Below are positions 18,855 to 27,610 of a DNA stretch of 64,000 nucleotides, piece by piece. How positions within the stretch are numbered: position 1 is the first letter of the stretch; each line of letters begins with the position of its first letter. The translations under genes and the position numbers were made by a program. The stretch covers positions 1-64,000 of the forward strand of contig JAQSCW010000018.1 of assembly GCA_029945625.1 (NCBI GenBank), written 5' to 3'. The notes beneath the pieces were generated by a model. It searched no databases. It saw nothing but the letters and a program-made list of their open reading frames with translations, and was not told the DNA's origin. The DNA comes from a bacterium (GTDB lineage: Bacteria; Bacteroidota; Bacteroidia; B-17B0; Aurantibacillaceae).

Positions 18855-19258
18855 TACCCACAAAGCATCAGACATTAAAAATAAGCTCCAACACGCAGAG
18901 TTTAAGATTGGTTGAGCGATTAATTGAGGACGTATGTCAGGTGTATGGCGTTAATGAAGACTGTTATGGCAATATGTTAATTGCAGTCACTGAAGCAGTG
19001 AATAATGCTATTCAGCATGGTAATCAGAACAATCTTGATAAGGCGGTGAGAATAGGTTTTGAATCGGATGATAACAAACTCACCTTTTCGATCACCGATG
19101 AAGGTCCCGGATTTGATTTTTCAAATTTGCCTGATCCAACCGATCCGGCAAATTTAGATAAAGTAAGCGGCAGGGGCGTTTTTTTAATGACGCAGTTGTC
19201 GGATGGGATTAAATTTGAAGAAAGCGGTAAACGAGTACTCTTAAGTTTTAACGGGTAA
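18851..19258 (+). CDS. RsbW-like ATP-binding anti-sigma/serine kinase domain protein
   Basis: 135-residue stand-alone GHKL ATPase domain of the HATPase_c_2 type. The N box IAVTEAVNNAIQHGN, G1 ITDEGPGFDF and G2 GRGVFLMTQL are intact. Proteins like this act as anti-sigma factors or serine kinases on anti-anti-sigma partners, but no STAS partner gene lies nearby. It starts in the ATGA overlap at the end of the DUF4175 gene and is followed by a terminator, so the two genes form a unit. A link to the membrane coiled-coil protein is possible but not shown. Confidence 0.88.
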   Translation: MIPTKHQTLKISSNTQSLRLVERLIEDVCQVYGVNEDCYGNMLIAVTEAVNNAIQHGNQNNLDKAVRIGFESDDNKLTFSITDEGPGFDFSNLPDPTDPANLDKVSGRGVFLMTQLSDGIKFEESGKRVLLSFNG

Positions 19259-19291
19259 TTTTTTTGGTTTAGTGTTGTTATAAGTTGGAAG

Positions 19292-19319
19292 GGTGGTCTT
19301 TTTTGACCACCTTTTTTTT
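19292..19319 (+). terminator. Rho-independent terminator after the RsbW-like gene
   Basis: GGTGGTC pairs with GACCACC around a short T-loop, followed by eight T. It ends the DUF4175/ATPase unit about 35 bp past the stop. Confidence 0.85.
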
Positions 19320-19450
19320 CTGAAAAGCATCCCAACCCTAATAAAAGGAACATTAACTAAAATTAGTGCTCCCCAATTGTGAAAAAAATTAAAAATTGAA
19401 TTGCAGATTTTATAAAGTGGAACTAAGGCGCTATATTTAAGGTTCATCAC

Positions 19451-21289
19451 ATGCATCACCTTTCCAGAATATCACTTTTTTTGATCCTCTCTCTGCTTAT
19501 TCAGGAAACCCTTCTTGGTCAAAAGTTCGTTAAAGACGCCGACAAATTAGCCCTGCAGTATTTTGAGCGCAATGAATTTGAAAAGGCAAATGTTTATTTT
19601 GAAGACCTTTTTGAAAGAAATCCGGGAGCATGGTACAATTACTACTATAAGAGTTTGCTGGGAGCAAAAGAATATGGGAAGGCTGAGAAGATTACCAAAC
19701 GACTTCTGAAACAAAACAAAAGCAACGTGTTCTTATATGTCTATCTGGGAAAGGTATATCGCTTGCAGGGTGATGTGAAGAAGGAAAAGGAGTTTTACAC
19801 CAAATCCATAAAGGAATTAGAAGCAGTTCAACCTTATCTTGACAATCTTACTTCGGTTTTAAAAGAGGAGCAATTGTATGATTATGCTATTGAAGCATAC
19901 AACAAAGGCAGGAGGGCCACCCCATTGTACCCTTATTTTTACGAGAGAGCTGAATTATATAAACTTAAAAATGATCTGGTAGGAATGATCAATGAATATC
20001 TAGATGCCTTGGAATTCAGAGAATCGGAGATTCAAACTGTACAGGCTCAATTGCAAAACTCCTTGGGTTACGACGATGAAGAAGGTGGGATAAAAAATCC
20101 CCTGCTGAAACAAGAACTACAAAAACGAATTCAGAAAAATCCTCAAAAAATAATTTTGGTGGAGTTCCTCATTTTTATACAAAAGCAACAAAAAGATTTT
20201 GAGGGCGCATTTATTCAGTCAAAGGCCCTAGATAAGCGTTTGCAGGAAGATGGACAAAGACTGTATGAACTGGCCAGAATATGTAAATCAAATAGTCAAT
20301 GGGACATTGCCCGGCGTTGTTACGAGTATGTTATTGCAAAAGGCCCTGATCATATTTACTATGATGCCGCGCAGATCGACGTGTTGGAAGTAGAATACTT
20401 ATATCTCACACAACAACCTCAACCCGAAACAGCCGAACTTCTTTTGCTTGAAAAAAAATTGACGGCCGCCAATCAAAAATACAAACAACCCCCACTTAAC
20501 CAACAACTACTAAAGGATTTGGCGTCACTAAAAGCCTATTATCTCAATAAAACGGATGAGACGATTGGCCTTTTGGAAGATTATATTTCACAATCGGGTC
20601 TCGAACCCGGTGTAAAGGCAGAGTATAAGTTGATGTTAGGGGATATCTATTTGATCAAAGGTGAGATTTGGGAGGCCTCTCTTTTGTATTCGCAAGTCGA
20701 AAAATCGTTTAAATACGAAGCCATTGGCAATGATGCTAAATACCGAAACGCTAAACTCAGCTATTATGCCGGCGACTTTGCATGGGCAAAGACGCAAGCT
20801 GATGTATTGAAAGGAAGCACTTCAAAATTGATTGCCAATGATGCTCTGGAACTAAGTTTGGTAATTACAGATGCCATTGGGATTGACACCAACGACCTTG
20901 CTCTAAAACTTTTTTCAAGTGCAGAACTGATGATTCTTCAACATCGTTATGCGGATGCTATTGCGCGCATGGATAGCATAAATTTACTCTTCAGTAATAA
21001 CACGTTGGGCGACGATATTTATTATAAAAAGGCTCACGTATACTTTTCCTTGCACAAGTATGCCGAGGCGGCCGAGATGTATAAAAATATTATAGAATAT
21101 TACCCGAATGATCTTTACGGGGATGACGCACAATTCAAGCTTGCTGAATTATATGAAAATGAATTGAACGATAAAGAAAAAGCAAAACAAACTTATCAAG
21201 AGGTACTTACAAAATATCCCGGCAGCATCTATTCTGTTGAAGCAAGAAAACGATTTCGTACGTTGCGCGGCGATAATCTAAATAATTAA
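19451..21289 (+). CDS. Exported tetratricopeptide-repeat protein
   Basis: 612 residues with a signal peptide (ISLFLILSLLIQETLLGQ) and then almost entirely paired helices. Clear TPR units include ALQYFERNEFEKANVYFE, the AEKITKRLLKQNKSNVFLY block and the C-terminal HKYAEAAEMYKNIIEYYP and KAKQTYQEVLTKYPGSIYS. It should act in the periplasm as a protein-interaction scaffold; Bacteroidota TPR proteins of this form often serve in envelope assembly or T9SS/gliding complexes, but nothing here ties it to one. A weak -7-like TATATTTA lies 11 bp before the ATG. The next gene starts 2 bp after the stop. Confidence 0.85.
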   Translation: MHHLSRISLFLILSLLIQETLLGQKFVKDADKLALQYFERNEFEKANVYFEDLFERNPGAWYNYYYKSLLGAKEYGKAEKITKRLLKQNKSNVFLYVYLGKVYRLQGDVKKEKEFYTKSIKELEAVQPYLDNLTSVLKEEQLYDYAIEAYNKGRRATPLYPYFYERAELYKLKNDLVGMINEYLDALEFRESEIQTVQAQLQNSLGYDDEEGGIKNPLLKQELQKRIQKNPQKIILVEFLIFIQKQQKDFEGAFIQSKALDKRLQEDGQRLYELARICKSNSQWDIARRCYEYVIAKGPDHIYYDAAQIDVLEVEYLYLTQQPQPETAELLLLEKKLTAANQKYKQPPLNQQLLKDLASLKAYYLNKTDETIGLLEDYISQSGLEPGVKAEYKLMLGDIYLIKGEIWEASLLYSQVEKSFKYEAIGNDAKYRNAKLSYYAGDFAWAKTQADVLKGSTSKLIANDALELSLVITDAIGIDTNDLALKLFSSAELMILQHRYADAIARMDSINLLFSNNTLGDDIYYKKAHVYFSLHKYAEAAEMYKNIIEYYPNDLYGDDAQFKLAELYENELNDKEKAKQTYQEVLTKYPGSIYSVEARKRFRTLRGDNLNN

Positions 21290-21291
21290 AC

Positions 21292-22233
21292 GTGGTCACC
21301 TACGATCCAATTATTCAACCCATTTTTTCTGATTCAAATTACCAAGTTAATGTATTAAGGCTCGATCAATTACACGAGAATATTCCCGGCAACAAATGGT
21401 TCAAACTTAAATATAACCTCGAACGCGCTAAGAAGGAGGACCTCCGAACCATTCTAACTTTTGGCGGGGCCTATTCCAATCACATTGCAGCAACAGCCGC
21501 GGCCGTTAAACTCGCAGGGTTTTCTTCGGTGGGTGTGATCAGGGGAGAAGAAACGAACCCTCTTAATAGCACACTACTTCTGGCAAAAGAAAATGGCATG
21601 CAAATTCATTTTATTAGCAGGGAGCTGTATTCAAAAAAAAATGAACCTAATTTTCTAAATCAGCTGCAAGAGAAATTTGGCCCATTTTACCTCATACCCG
21701 AAGGAGGATCTAACAAAGAGGGTATTCTTGGCTGCATGGAGATTCTTGATCGGACTTGGGACTACGATTATATTTTTTGTGCGTGCGGCACTGGGAGCAC
21801 TTATGCGGGCCTGGTGTTATCCGCCCCATCATCTTCTGTTGTAATTGGCATTAATGTTTTAAAAGGTCAAAATTCAACTCACCAAGCAGTGAATGACATG
21901 CTCACCTCAATAAACCCTTCATCAACAGTTTCGATTTCAGGAAATGAAGCGCTAGAGAAAACTTACTTGATAGGAAATTGCATTACCGACCAATACGCGT
22001 TTAGTGGTTATGCCGGATACCATAGCAGTTTGGTGGAGTTTAAATGGTTATTTGAAAAACAGTACGGCATGGTACTGGACCATCTTTATACAAATAAAGT
22101 ATTTTATGCCGTATTTGATCTTATGAAATTACAGAAGTTGCCATTGGGTTCCAAGATCCTGGTCATCCATACAGGGGGTCAGCAGGCCAATGAAAGTTTT
22201 GAGAAACGTTACCACTTAAAACTGATGCGGTAA
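21292..22233 (+). CDS. PLP-dependent ACC deaminase / D-cysteine desulfhydrase family protein
   Basis: 313-residue pyridoxal-phosphate enzyme of fold type II. GNKWFKLKYNL contains the likely PLP-binding Lys, GGAYSNHIAATAAA binds substrate, and CGTGSTYAGL is the phosphate loop. The final block LVIHTGGQQAN closes the domain. In this family the reaction is either 1-aminocyclopropane-1-carboxylate deamination or D-cysteine desulfhydration; sequence alone does not separate them, and desulfhydrase activity is more general in bacteria. It starts at GTG two bases after the TPR stop, and its 3' end overlaps the convergent gene by 25 bp. Confidence 0.88.
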   Translation: MVTYDPIIQPIFSDSNYQVNVLRLDQLHENIPGNKWFKLKYNLERAKKEDLRTILTFGGAYSNHIAATAAAVKLAGFSSVGVIRGEETNPLNSTLLLAKENGMQIHFISRELYSKKNEPNFLNQLQEKFGPFYLIPEGGSNKEGILGCMEILDRTWDYDYIFCACGTGSTYAGLVLSAPSSSVVIGINVLKGQNSTHQAVNDMLTSINPSSTVSISGNEALEKTYLIGNCITDQYAFSGYAGYHSSLVEFKWLFEKQYGMVLDHLYTNKVFYAVFDLMKLQKLPLGSKILVIHTGGQQANESFEKRYHLKLMR

Positions 22234-22967
22234 TTGACACTTCCCCAGCCGTATGATTGTTTTGGGTCAGTAATAGAACCGGGCGGCGCTGTCAAAATTC
22301 GTGCAAATCCAAAGCCCAGTGAAAGATGCTGCGCCACTTTGTTTTTCGGTTTTGAGATGTTCCATCCAACCTGGGTTTGAATGCTGTAACCCTCAATTCC
22401 TCCCAAATAAATATCGGTGCCGTATCGAATACGGGGGCCAATAAAAAACTTTTTAGAATCGCTCTTACCGAAATAGAAATTTACATCCGCCCCGGTAATA
22501 AAACTAATTCCCATGTTGGCGGCTTGAGCTTTTTGGGCAGAGTCGAGGAAAGGTTTGAATAAATTTCGATTTGGATCGTAGGTGAGCGAAAACGGAATCA
22601 CTAATCCTATTTTCCCGTCTTTAGATAAGCGTTCGTATACTACTGTAGCCCTTCCGAAAAGAACACCAAAAGGTTGAGCTCCAATAAAATTTCGTTTGGC
22701 AGGCAGACCAATAGGAGAAGCTGTGTTAGAGTTGACAGTAGCGGAGGAAAACAGGTAGCGTGTGCCATCGTATTTCTCTATGAGGTATAAATTATTTTTG
22801 GGAATTTTTTGGACTATGGATGTGTCTGAAAGTTTAAAGAAAACCAGGTCTTGTGAAATTGACACCACAATGCCATGTTTGATTGTGCCGTTTGTAAGAA
22901 ATAATTTATCCTGAGCTAGCACCGGCATGGTTAGAAAAAAAAATATAAAGGGCAGCAAACGCATCAA
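22209..22967 (-). CDS. Putative outer-membrane protein, paralogue 2
   Basis: 252 residues with a signal peptide (LPFIFFFLTMPVLAQ). The first 70 mature residues form a short beta domain (DKLFLTNGTIKHGIVVSI, NLYLIEKYDGTRYLF) that resembles the matching part of the next gene upstream. The rest has alternating strands ending in NYRISFKW, typical of a small outer-membrane barrel with a terminal aromatic residue. Function unknown. The start overlaps the end of the upstream paralogue by 4 bp, so the two are co-translated. Confidence 0.75.
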   Translation of the reverse strand: MMRLLPFIFFFLTMPVLAQDKLFLTNGTIKHGIVVSISQDLVFFKLSDTSIVQKIPKNNLYLIEKYDGTRYLFSSATVNSNTASPIGLPAKRNFIGAQPFGVLFGRATVVYERLSKDGKIGLVIPFSLTYDPNRNLFKPFLDSAQKAQAANMGISFITGADVNFYFGKSDSKKFFIGPRIRYGTDIYLGGIEGYSIQTQVGWNISKPKNKVAQHLSLGFGFARILTAPPGSITDPKQSYGWGSVNYRISFKW

Positions 22968-23836
22968 AAATTATATCCAACGTTGAAACTAAGATAGGCT
23001 TTAAGTAAAAATGAGGAATTTATTTCGGGGGTATTTGCCGCTCTGTTTTGGTTTAAAATATAATTGTACTGTTGTTTATAGGTGCCACGCAGAGTAAACC
23101 CACCCAGGCCCACCGAGGTTTTAATAAAAAAGTCTTTGGTGATGTTGGTATGTGTTCCAAAGGTGAACATAGTTGCCATTTGATAACCATTAGCCGGCGT
23201 ATATACCAAGGTAGAACTTGTACCTGATTTCTCTTCAGTGACGCTGGAAAAGGAAAAATTCATGTATTTCATCAGAACTCCGAACGAGGTAGTTGTTTTG
23301 CGCCTAAAATGCGCGGGATAAAAATTACAAAAGGCACCCAAATCATAATTCTTTTTAGGATCATTCAAAATGGCGATGTTGATATTTTGTACACCGGCAT
23401 ATTTATTAAAATTATAGGCGGTCATTACGCCAATACCAATTTTTTTTGTAGGATTCAAACGTTCATAAAATAGAGAAATGTCGGAGTTACACAGAGCTAG
23501 AGTATTAAGATAGGTCATGTTATAATAGGTGACCGCTTCGGTGCTTTTTACAATACGTTGTTGATGTTGATCTTGTGGCGTAAAAATGCTGTTTTTAGTA
23601 GCAGCATTAAATAATTCAAACTTCCCATTCTTGTATTCGATCAGCAGTATGTCGGATACAGGGAACTTTAGGTTACTTTCCCCTGGTTCGTAAGGATTTA
23701 TTCGAATGATTACATCTTCAGGACCGATCTCCTCTACGTGCCCTTCCACCCGTTTGCCGTCCAGAAAATAAATCCGATCCTGAGCCTTGTTAAAGCCCAC
23801 AAGTAGAAAAAATAGGATCAAAAAGTAGTTGGCCAT
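22964..23836 (-). CDS. Putative outer-membrane protein, paralogue 1
   Basis: 290 residues, signal peptide NYFLILFFLLVGFNKAQ. An N-terminal beta module (RIYFLDGKRVEGHVEEIG, ILLIEYKNGKFELF) matches the one in the downstream gene and looks like a small SH3-like or Sm-like fold. The C-terminal part is beta-strand rich and ends SFNVGYNF with a terminal Phe, as in outer-membrane barrels. It is the first gene of a two-gene unit and is divergent from ricT across a 129-bp spacer. Role unknown. Confidence 0.75.
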   Translation of the reverse strand: MANYFLILFFLLVGFNKAQDRIYFLDGKRVEGHVEEIGPEDVIIRINPYEPGESNLKFPVSDILLIEYKNGKFELFNAATKNSIFTPQDQHQQRIVKSTEAVTYYNMTYLNTLALCNSDISLFYERLNPTKKIGIGVMTAYNFNKYAGVQNINIAILNDPKKNYDLGAFCNFYPAHFRRKTTTSFGVLMKYMNFSFSSVTEEKSGTSSTLVYTPANGYQMATMFTFGTHTNITKDFFIKTSVGLGGFTLRGTYKQQYNYILNQNRAANTPEINSSFLLKAYLSFNVGYNF

Positions 23837-23965
23837 AACTACAAAGGTATGACAAAAACTGACTGGCAGCGGAGTTGTTGATTGTTCAAAAGTGGATTTT
23901 GGGGGGCTATTTGCTTGCCTAAAACCAGGAGAAGTATTATCTTTAAACTTAAATCTTGAGATAAA

Positions 23966-25399
23966 ATGGGATGTAGTAGTGGAGGATGTGGTACGGGCAG
24001 CAATGGAATTCCTGCGGGCTGCAATAGCAATGGATCCTGCGGCACTGCTGATGGATGTAACAAACTCACGGTATTTGATTGGTTGGGAAATATGAATCTT
24101 CCCGAAGGCCAGAAACCTGTTGATATTGTTGAAGTGCGTTTTAAAAATTCCCGAAAAGAATTTTACAGAAATACGAATAACCTCACGTTACATGTTGGGG
24201 ACGCCATTGCGGTGGAAGCCACATCGGGCCACGACATGGGCATGGTATCTTTAACAGGAGAGTTGGTTCGTTTGCAGTTGAAGAAGCGAAACGTAAGTTT
24301 TGATAGCGAAGAGATCAAAAAAGTATACCGCAAAGCCAAACAATCCGATCTTGATAAATGGCGTGATGCCCAAGCCTTAGAGACCAATACGATGTACCGG
24401 GCTCGTACCATTGCTTTGAAACTTGGTTTGGAAATGAAGTTGAGTGATGTTGAATTTCAGGGCGACAAATCTAAAGCTGTATTTTATTATACGGCCGATG
24501 CGCGTGTTGATTTTAGAGAGTTGATAAAAGTATTGGCCGATGAATTTAAAGTGCGAATTGAAATGCGCCAGATTGGTGCCCGGCAGGAAGCTTCCCGACT
24601 TGGCGGTTTGGGCTCGTGTGGCCGCGAACTATGCTGCAGCACATGGCTTACCGATTTCAGAACGGTGAATACTAGCGCTGCACGCTACCAACAATTATCA
24701 CTCAATCCCTTGAAATTGGCAGGGCAATGTGGCAAGTTAAAATGTTGCCTCAATTATGAACTCGACAGCTATCTCGACGCCTTGAAAGAATTTCCCGACA
24801 TGGATGGAAAAAAACTCCTCACCAAAAAAGGGGAAGCGTTCTTGCAGAAAACCGACATCTTCACCCGCATGATGTTTTTTAGTTACCGTAGCGACCCGGG
24901 AGTTTTTATTCCTCTGCATGTAGAAGCGGTACATAAAATCTTGGAGGCTAATGCACAGGGTGAATTTCCGGATGCCTTGATTCCCACATTACCCAAATTG
25001 GCTAAAATTATTACCGAAGAACCCAACTTTGAAAATGTGGTGGGTCAGGATAGTCTCACTCGTTTTGATAGAAAAGGTAATAAATCGCGCAACAATTCAG
25101 GCTCAAAGCAACGCAACCGAGGCGCTACTAATGAGGGGCAGGGACAAAAGCCAAAACAGCAGAACTCAAACAAAGGGCAGGGGAACCCCAATCGGCAAAA
25201 AGGGCAAAATCAAAATAGACCTGAAGGGCAAAAGCAACCAAAGCCTCAGGGTGAAGCCGGAGCTAAGTCGCAACAAAACAAACCGCAAAACAAACCGCAA
25301 AACAGGCCACACAACAAGCCTCACGATAAGTTTAGGGACCATCAACAGAAAAAACCAAATACGCCACCCGATGATAAAAACACTCCAAGTGAGAAATAG
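23966..25399 (+). CDS. PSP1-domain protein, RicT/YaaT-like
   Basis: 477 residues. The core (about 45-330) is the PSP1 domain with the signature GSCGRELCCSTWL and GQCGKLKCCLNYE, the Cys set associated in Bacillus RicT with an Fe-S-containing complex that affects RNA processing. A Gly/Cys-rich N-terminus (MGCSSGGCGTGSNG, six Cys in the first 32 residues) and a disordered Asn/Gln/Lys/Pro-rich tail of about 110 residues (KPQNKPQNRPHNKP repeats) flank it. In Bacteroidota this gene is typically followed by gldH, as here. Its 3' end overlaps the gldH start by 29 bp. The actual role in this phylum is not established. Confidence 0.85.
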   Translation: MGCSSGGCGTGSNGIPAGCNSNGSCGTADGCNKLTVFDWLGNMNLPEGQKPVDIVEVRFKNSRKEFYRNTNNLTLHVGDAIAVEATSGHDMGMVSLTGELVRLQLKKRNVSFDSEEIKKVYRKAKQSDLDKWRDAQALETNTMYRARTIALKLGLEMKLSDVEFQGDKSKAVFYYTADARVDFRELIKVLADEFKVRIEMRQIGARQEASRLGGLGSCGRELCCSTWLTDFRTVNTSAARYQQLSLNPLKLAGQCGKLKCCLNYELDSYLDALKEFPDMDGKKLLTKKGEAFLQKTDIFTRMMFFSYRSDPGVFIPLHVEAVHKILEANAQGEFPDALIPTLPKLAKIITEEPNFENVVGQDSLTRFDRKGNKSRNNSGSKQRNRGATNEGQGQKPKQQNSNKGQGNPNRQKGQNQNRPEGQKQPKPQGEAGAKSQQNKPQNKPQNRPHNKPHDKFRDHQQKKPNTPPDDKNTPSEK

Positions 25400-25856
25400 C
25401 GCGGGAACGCTGTTAATTGCGGTGATTATCTTTTTTACCTCCTGCAACCGCAATATTGTTTACAGTCAATACCATTCATTTCCCGGAAACGAATGGAGAC
25501 TGAAGGATCGTGCAGTATTTGATCTGGAAATATCTGACGTGCAGAGCCTCAATAATATTTCATTGATGGTTCGTCATGCGGATACCTATCCTTATAATAA
25601 TTTATTCCTTTTTGTAACAACGGCCTATCCCGATGGGAAGGTGATGACCGATACGATGGAAGTGATTTTGGCGAATCAAAAAGGAGAATGGCAGGGCAGT
25701 GGAGCAGGAGATATTTATGATGTGAAGGTGCCCATCAAAAAGAATGTGCGTTTTGTATTGCCTGGTAAATATGAGTTCACCTTTGAACAAGGTATGCGTG
25801 TAGATCCATTACCAATGATTATGGATTTTGGTCTGGAGATCGAAAAAAGCAAGTAA
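25371..25856 (+). CDS. gldH: Gliding motility lipoprotein GldH
   Basis: 161-residue lipoprotein of the GldH family, needed for gliding in Flavobacterium johnsoniae. The track ORF begins far upstream at 25029, but its first 114 residues are the ricT tail in another frame; the ATG at 25371 gives a proper signal sequence (TLLIAVIIFFTSC, lipobox Cys25). Mature motifs fit the family: FPGNEWRLKDRAVFDLEI, VRHADTYPYNNLFLFV, GEWQGSGAGDIYDVKVPI and the final FGLEIEKSK. The start lies inside ricT, so the pair should be translationally coupled. It implies a gliding/T9SS machine elsewhere in the genome. Its end is 2 bp from convergent thiL. Confidence 0.88.
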   Translation: MIKTLQVRNSAGTLLIAVIIFFTSCNRNIVYSQYHSFPGNEWRLKDRAVFDLEISDVQSLNNISLMVRHADTYPYNNLFLFVTTAYPDGKVMTDTMEVILANQKGEWQGSGAGDIYDVKVPIKKNVRFVLPGKYEFTFEQGMRVDPLPMIMDFGLEIEKSK

Positions 25857-25858
25857 GT

Positions 25859-26905
25859 TTATTTTTTTTGCAGCGGGTTCCACCCTTGAGCCATTAACTC
25901 ATGTACAGTTCCTGCTTTCGCTACCATTAAACAGCCTTTTGATTCGTTGGTAATATGTCCAATAATAGTAATGTCCATCGAATTTTTAATCTTTTCGTAT
26001 TCTGTAAGATCCACCGTAAAAAGTAATTCATAATCTTCACCGCCACTTAATACACAAACGGTTGGATCGAGATTAAATTCACGCGCCGTATCAAACGTCA
26101 AAGGATCGATTGGGATCTTTTCTTCGTACAATTCAACTCCCACTTTTGACTGGCTGCAAAGGTGAAGAATCTCGGAGGAGAGTCCGTCGCTGATGTCAAT
26201 CATGGAGGTGGGTTTAATTCCCAGCTCTCTTAATAGTTCCACCACATCTTTTCTTGCCTCCGGTTTTAACTGCCTTTCAAGCAAGTAGTCTTTGCCTTCA
26301 AGATCGGGTTGAAGGTTTGGGTTTTCTTTGAAAACCGATTTTTCTCTTTCTAAAATTTGAAGGCCCATATAAGCTGCACCTAAATCGCCACTCACACATA
26401 ATAAATTGCTTTCAAGTGCTCCATGGCGGTACACGATGTCTTCTTTTTTTGCGGCACCAATGGCTGTAATGCTAATTACGAGACCACTCAAACTGGAAGT
26501 CGTATCTCCACCCACTAGATCAATCCCGTATTTTTTGCAAGCAAGCAACATTCCGGCGTAGAGCTCTTCCACAGCTTCTAAACTGAAACGGCTGGAGAGG
26601 GCAATAGACACAACAATTTGTCGGGGTTGGGCATTCATGGCATAAACATCGCTGAGGTTTACCACTACGCTCTTATACCCAAGGTGTTTTAGCGGAACAT
26701 AGGTAAGGTCAAAATGAACTCCTTCCACCAACATATCGGTGGTAATTACTGTTTGGAGATCGCCATTGTTTATTACGGCACCATCGTCGCCAACACCTTT
26801 TATGGTGGATTCCTGACTGATTTCAATATATTGCGTGAGATGTTTGATCAGCCCAAATTCTCCTAATTCCGAAAGTTCGGTGCGCTCCGTGTTGTCAAAG
26901 TCCAT
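25859..26905 (-). CDS. thiL: Thiamine-monophosphate kinase
   Basis: Last enzyme of thiamine diphosphate synthesis, phosphorylating thiamine monophosphate with ATP. 348 residues, PurM/AIR synthase-like fold. Characteristic blocks are [14 protein letters not shown] at the N-terminus, [45 protein letters not shown] and [12 protein letters not shown] with metal-binding Asp residues, then [12 protein letters not shown]. It is the second gene of a short unit after the pterin dehydratase, overlapping it by 11 bp. Confidence 0.95.
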   Translation of the reverse strand: MDFDNTERTELSELGEFGLIKHLTQYIEISQESTIKGVGDDGAVINNGDLQTVITTDMLVEGVHFDLTYVPLKHLGYKSVVVNLSDVYAMNAQPRQIVVSIALSSRFSLEAVEELYAGMLLACKKYGIDLVGGDTTSSLSGLVISITAIGAAKKEDIVYRHGALESNLLCVSGDLGAAYMGLQILEREKSVFKENPNLQPDLEGKDYLLERQLKPEARKDVVELLRELGIKPTSMIDISDGLSSEILHLCSQSKVGVELYEEKIPIDPLTFDTAREFNLDPTVCVLSGGEDYELLFTVDLTEYEKIKNSMDITIIGHITNESKGCLMVAKAGTVHELMAQGWNPLQKK

Positions 26906-27191
26906 GTTCAGTTAATTTATCAATTTGTTGCGCCAATTTAAAATCTAATTCCGTTAAACCTCCAGCATCGTGCGTGCTCAGTTGAATCCAGACTTTATTA
27001 TAAACATTTTTCCATTCAGGGTGGTGGTCAAGCTTTTCAGCTTCGAGGCCAACTTTTGTCATAAATCCAAAAGCCTCAATAAAGTTAATGAATTCGAAGT
27101 ACTTTGAAATGGAGTCGTCGTTTAAAGTCCACTTAACAAGTAGTTTTAAGTTAGATTGCACCTGATCGGGGGTATAGAGTTTTGGTCGCAT
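26895..27191 (-). CDS. Pterin-4a-carbinolamine dehydratase
   Basis: 98-residue 4a-hydroxytetrahydrobiopterin dehydratase, which recycles the pterin cofactor of aromatic amino acid hydroxylases. The active-site block [19 protein letters not shown] with its His-His pair and [12 protein letters not shown] is intact. The ORF track starts at a TTG (27206) that lies inside a -7 promoter element; the ATG at 27191 ([11 protein letters not shown]) is therefore the better start. It overlaps thiL by 11 bp. No aromatic hydroxylase is in the window. Confidence 0.9.
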   Translation of the reverse strand: MRPKLYTPDQVQSNLKLLVKWTLNDDSISKYFEFINFIEAFGFMTKVGLEAEKLDHHPEWKNVYNKVWIQLSTHDAGGLTELDFKLAQQIDKLTEHGL

Positions 27192-27203
27192 GAATAATGG
27201 GGC

Positions 27204-27232
27204 CAAAGGTAGGGTAAAATTTCCAAAACCAA
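27204..27232 (-). promoter_or_regulatory. Promoter of the PCD-thiL unit
   Basis: On the minus strand TTG (27232-27230), an 18-bp spacer and TACCTTTG (27211-27204) make a near-ideal Bacteroidota promoter. It ends 12 bp before the ATG at 27191 and decides the start of the dehydratase gene. Confidence 0.7.
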
Positions 27233-27233
27233 T

Positions 27234-27584
27234 TTAGTCTTTTATTTCAACACTTACCTTTTCCACATCCCCATTCATGGGAGGCACCAGCTTTGTAACT
27301 TTCACGCACAAATTACGAAGTTCCGGAAATTGCGTGCGGAGCGCGAGATGAATCCGTTTACAAACCTGTTCAATGAGTTTGCTTCTCACCGCCATTTCTT
27401 TTTTGCAGATTTCGTAAACAGCACAATAGTCGATTGTTTTGTTAAGATCGTCAGTCTCTGCCGCTTCCGAAAAGTCTGTCGTCATAGTTACATCAATCAC
27501 ATAATTTCCGCCTATTTTTGCTTCTTCTTCGAGGCAACCATGAAAGCCGTATAAATTTATTCCTTCAATAGTAATGGTGTGCAT
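27234..27584 (-). CDS. folB: Dihydroneopterin aldolase
   Basis: 116-residue folate biosynthesis enzyme that converts dihydroneopterin to hydroxymethyl-dihydropterin and glycolaldehyde. Family blocks: INLYGFHGCLEEEAKIGG at the N-terminus, FSEAAETDDLNKTIDYCAVY with the catalytic Tyr, LIEQVCKRI with the conserved Glu, and VKVTKLVPPM. The stop is only 2 bp from the putative promoter of the PCD gene, and 26 bp upstream lies the end of the receptor gene, so it may share that transcript. Confidence 0.93.
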   Translation of the reverse strand: MHTITIEGINLYGFHGCLEEEAKIGGNYVIDVTMTTDFSEAAETDDLNKTIDYCAVYEICKKEMAVRSKLIEQVCKRIHLALRTQFPELRNLCVKVTKLVPPMNGDVEKVSVEIKD

Positions 27585-27610
27585 CTTGCAACTGTTTTTT
27601 TTGTTAATTC

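Noticed and set aside
25029-25370. Long upstream extension of gldH in the ORF track
   Set aside because: It translates the ricT coding sequence in another frame and would put 114 basic residues in front of a clear lipoprotein signal peptide.
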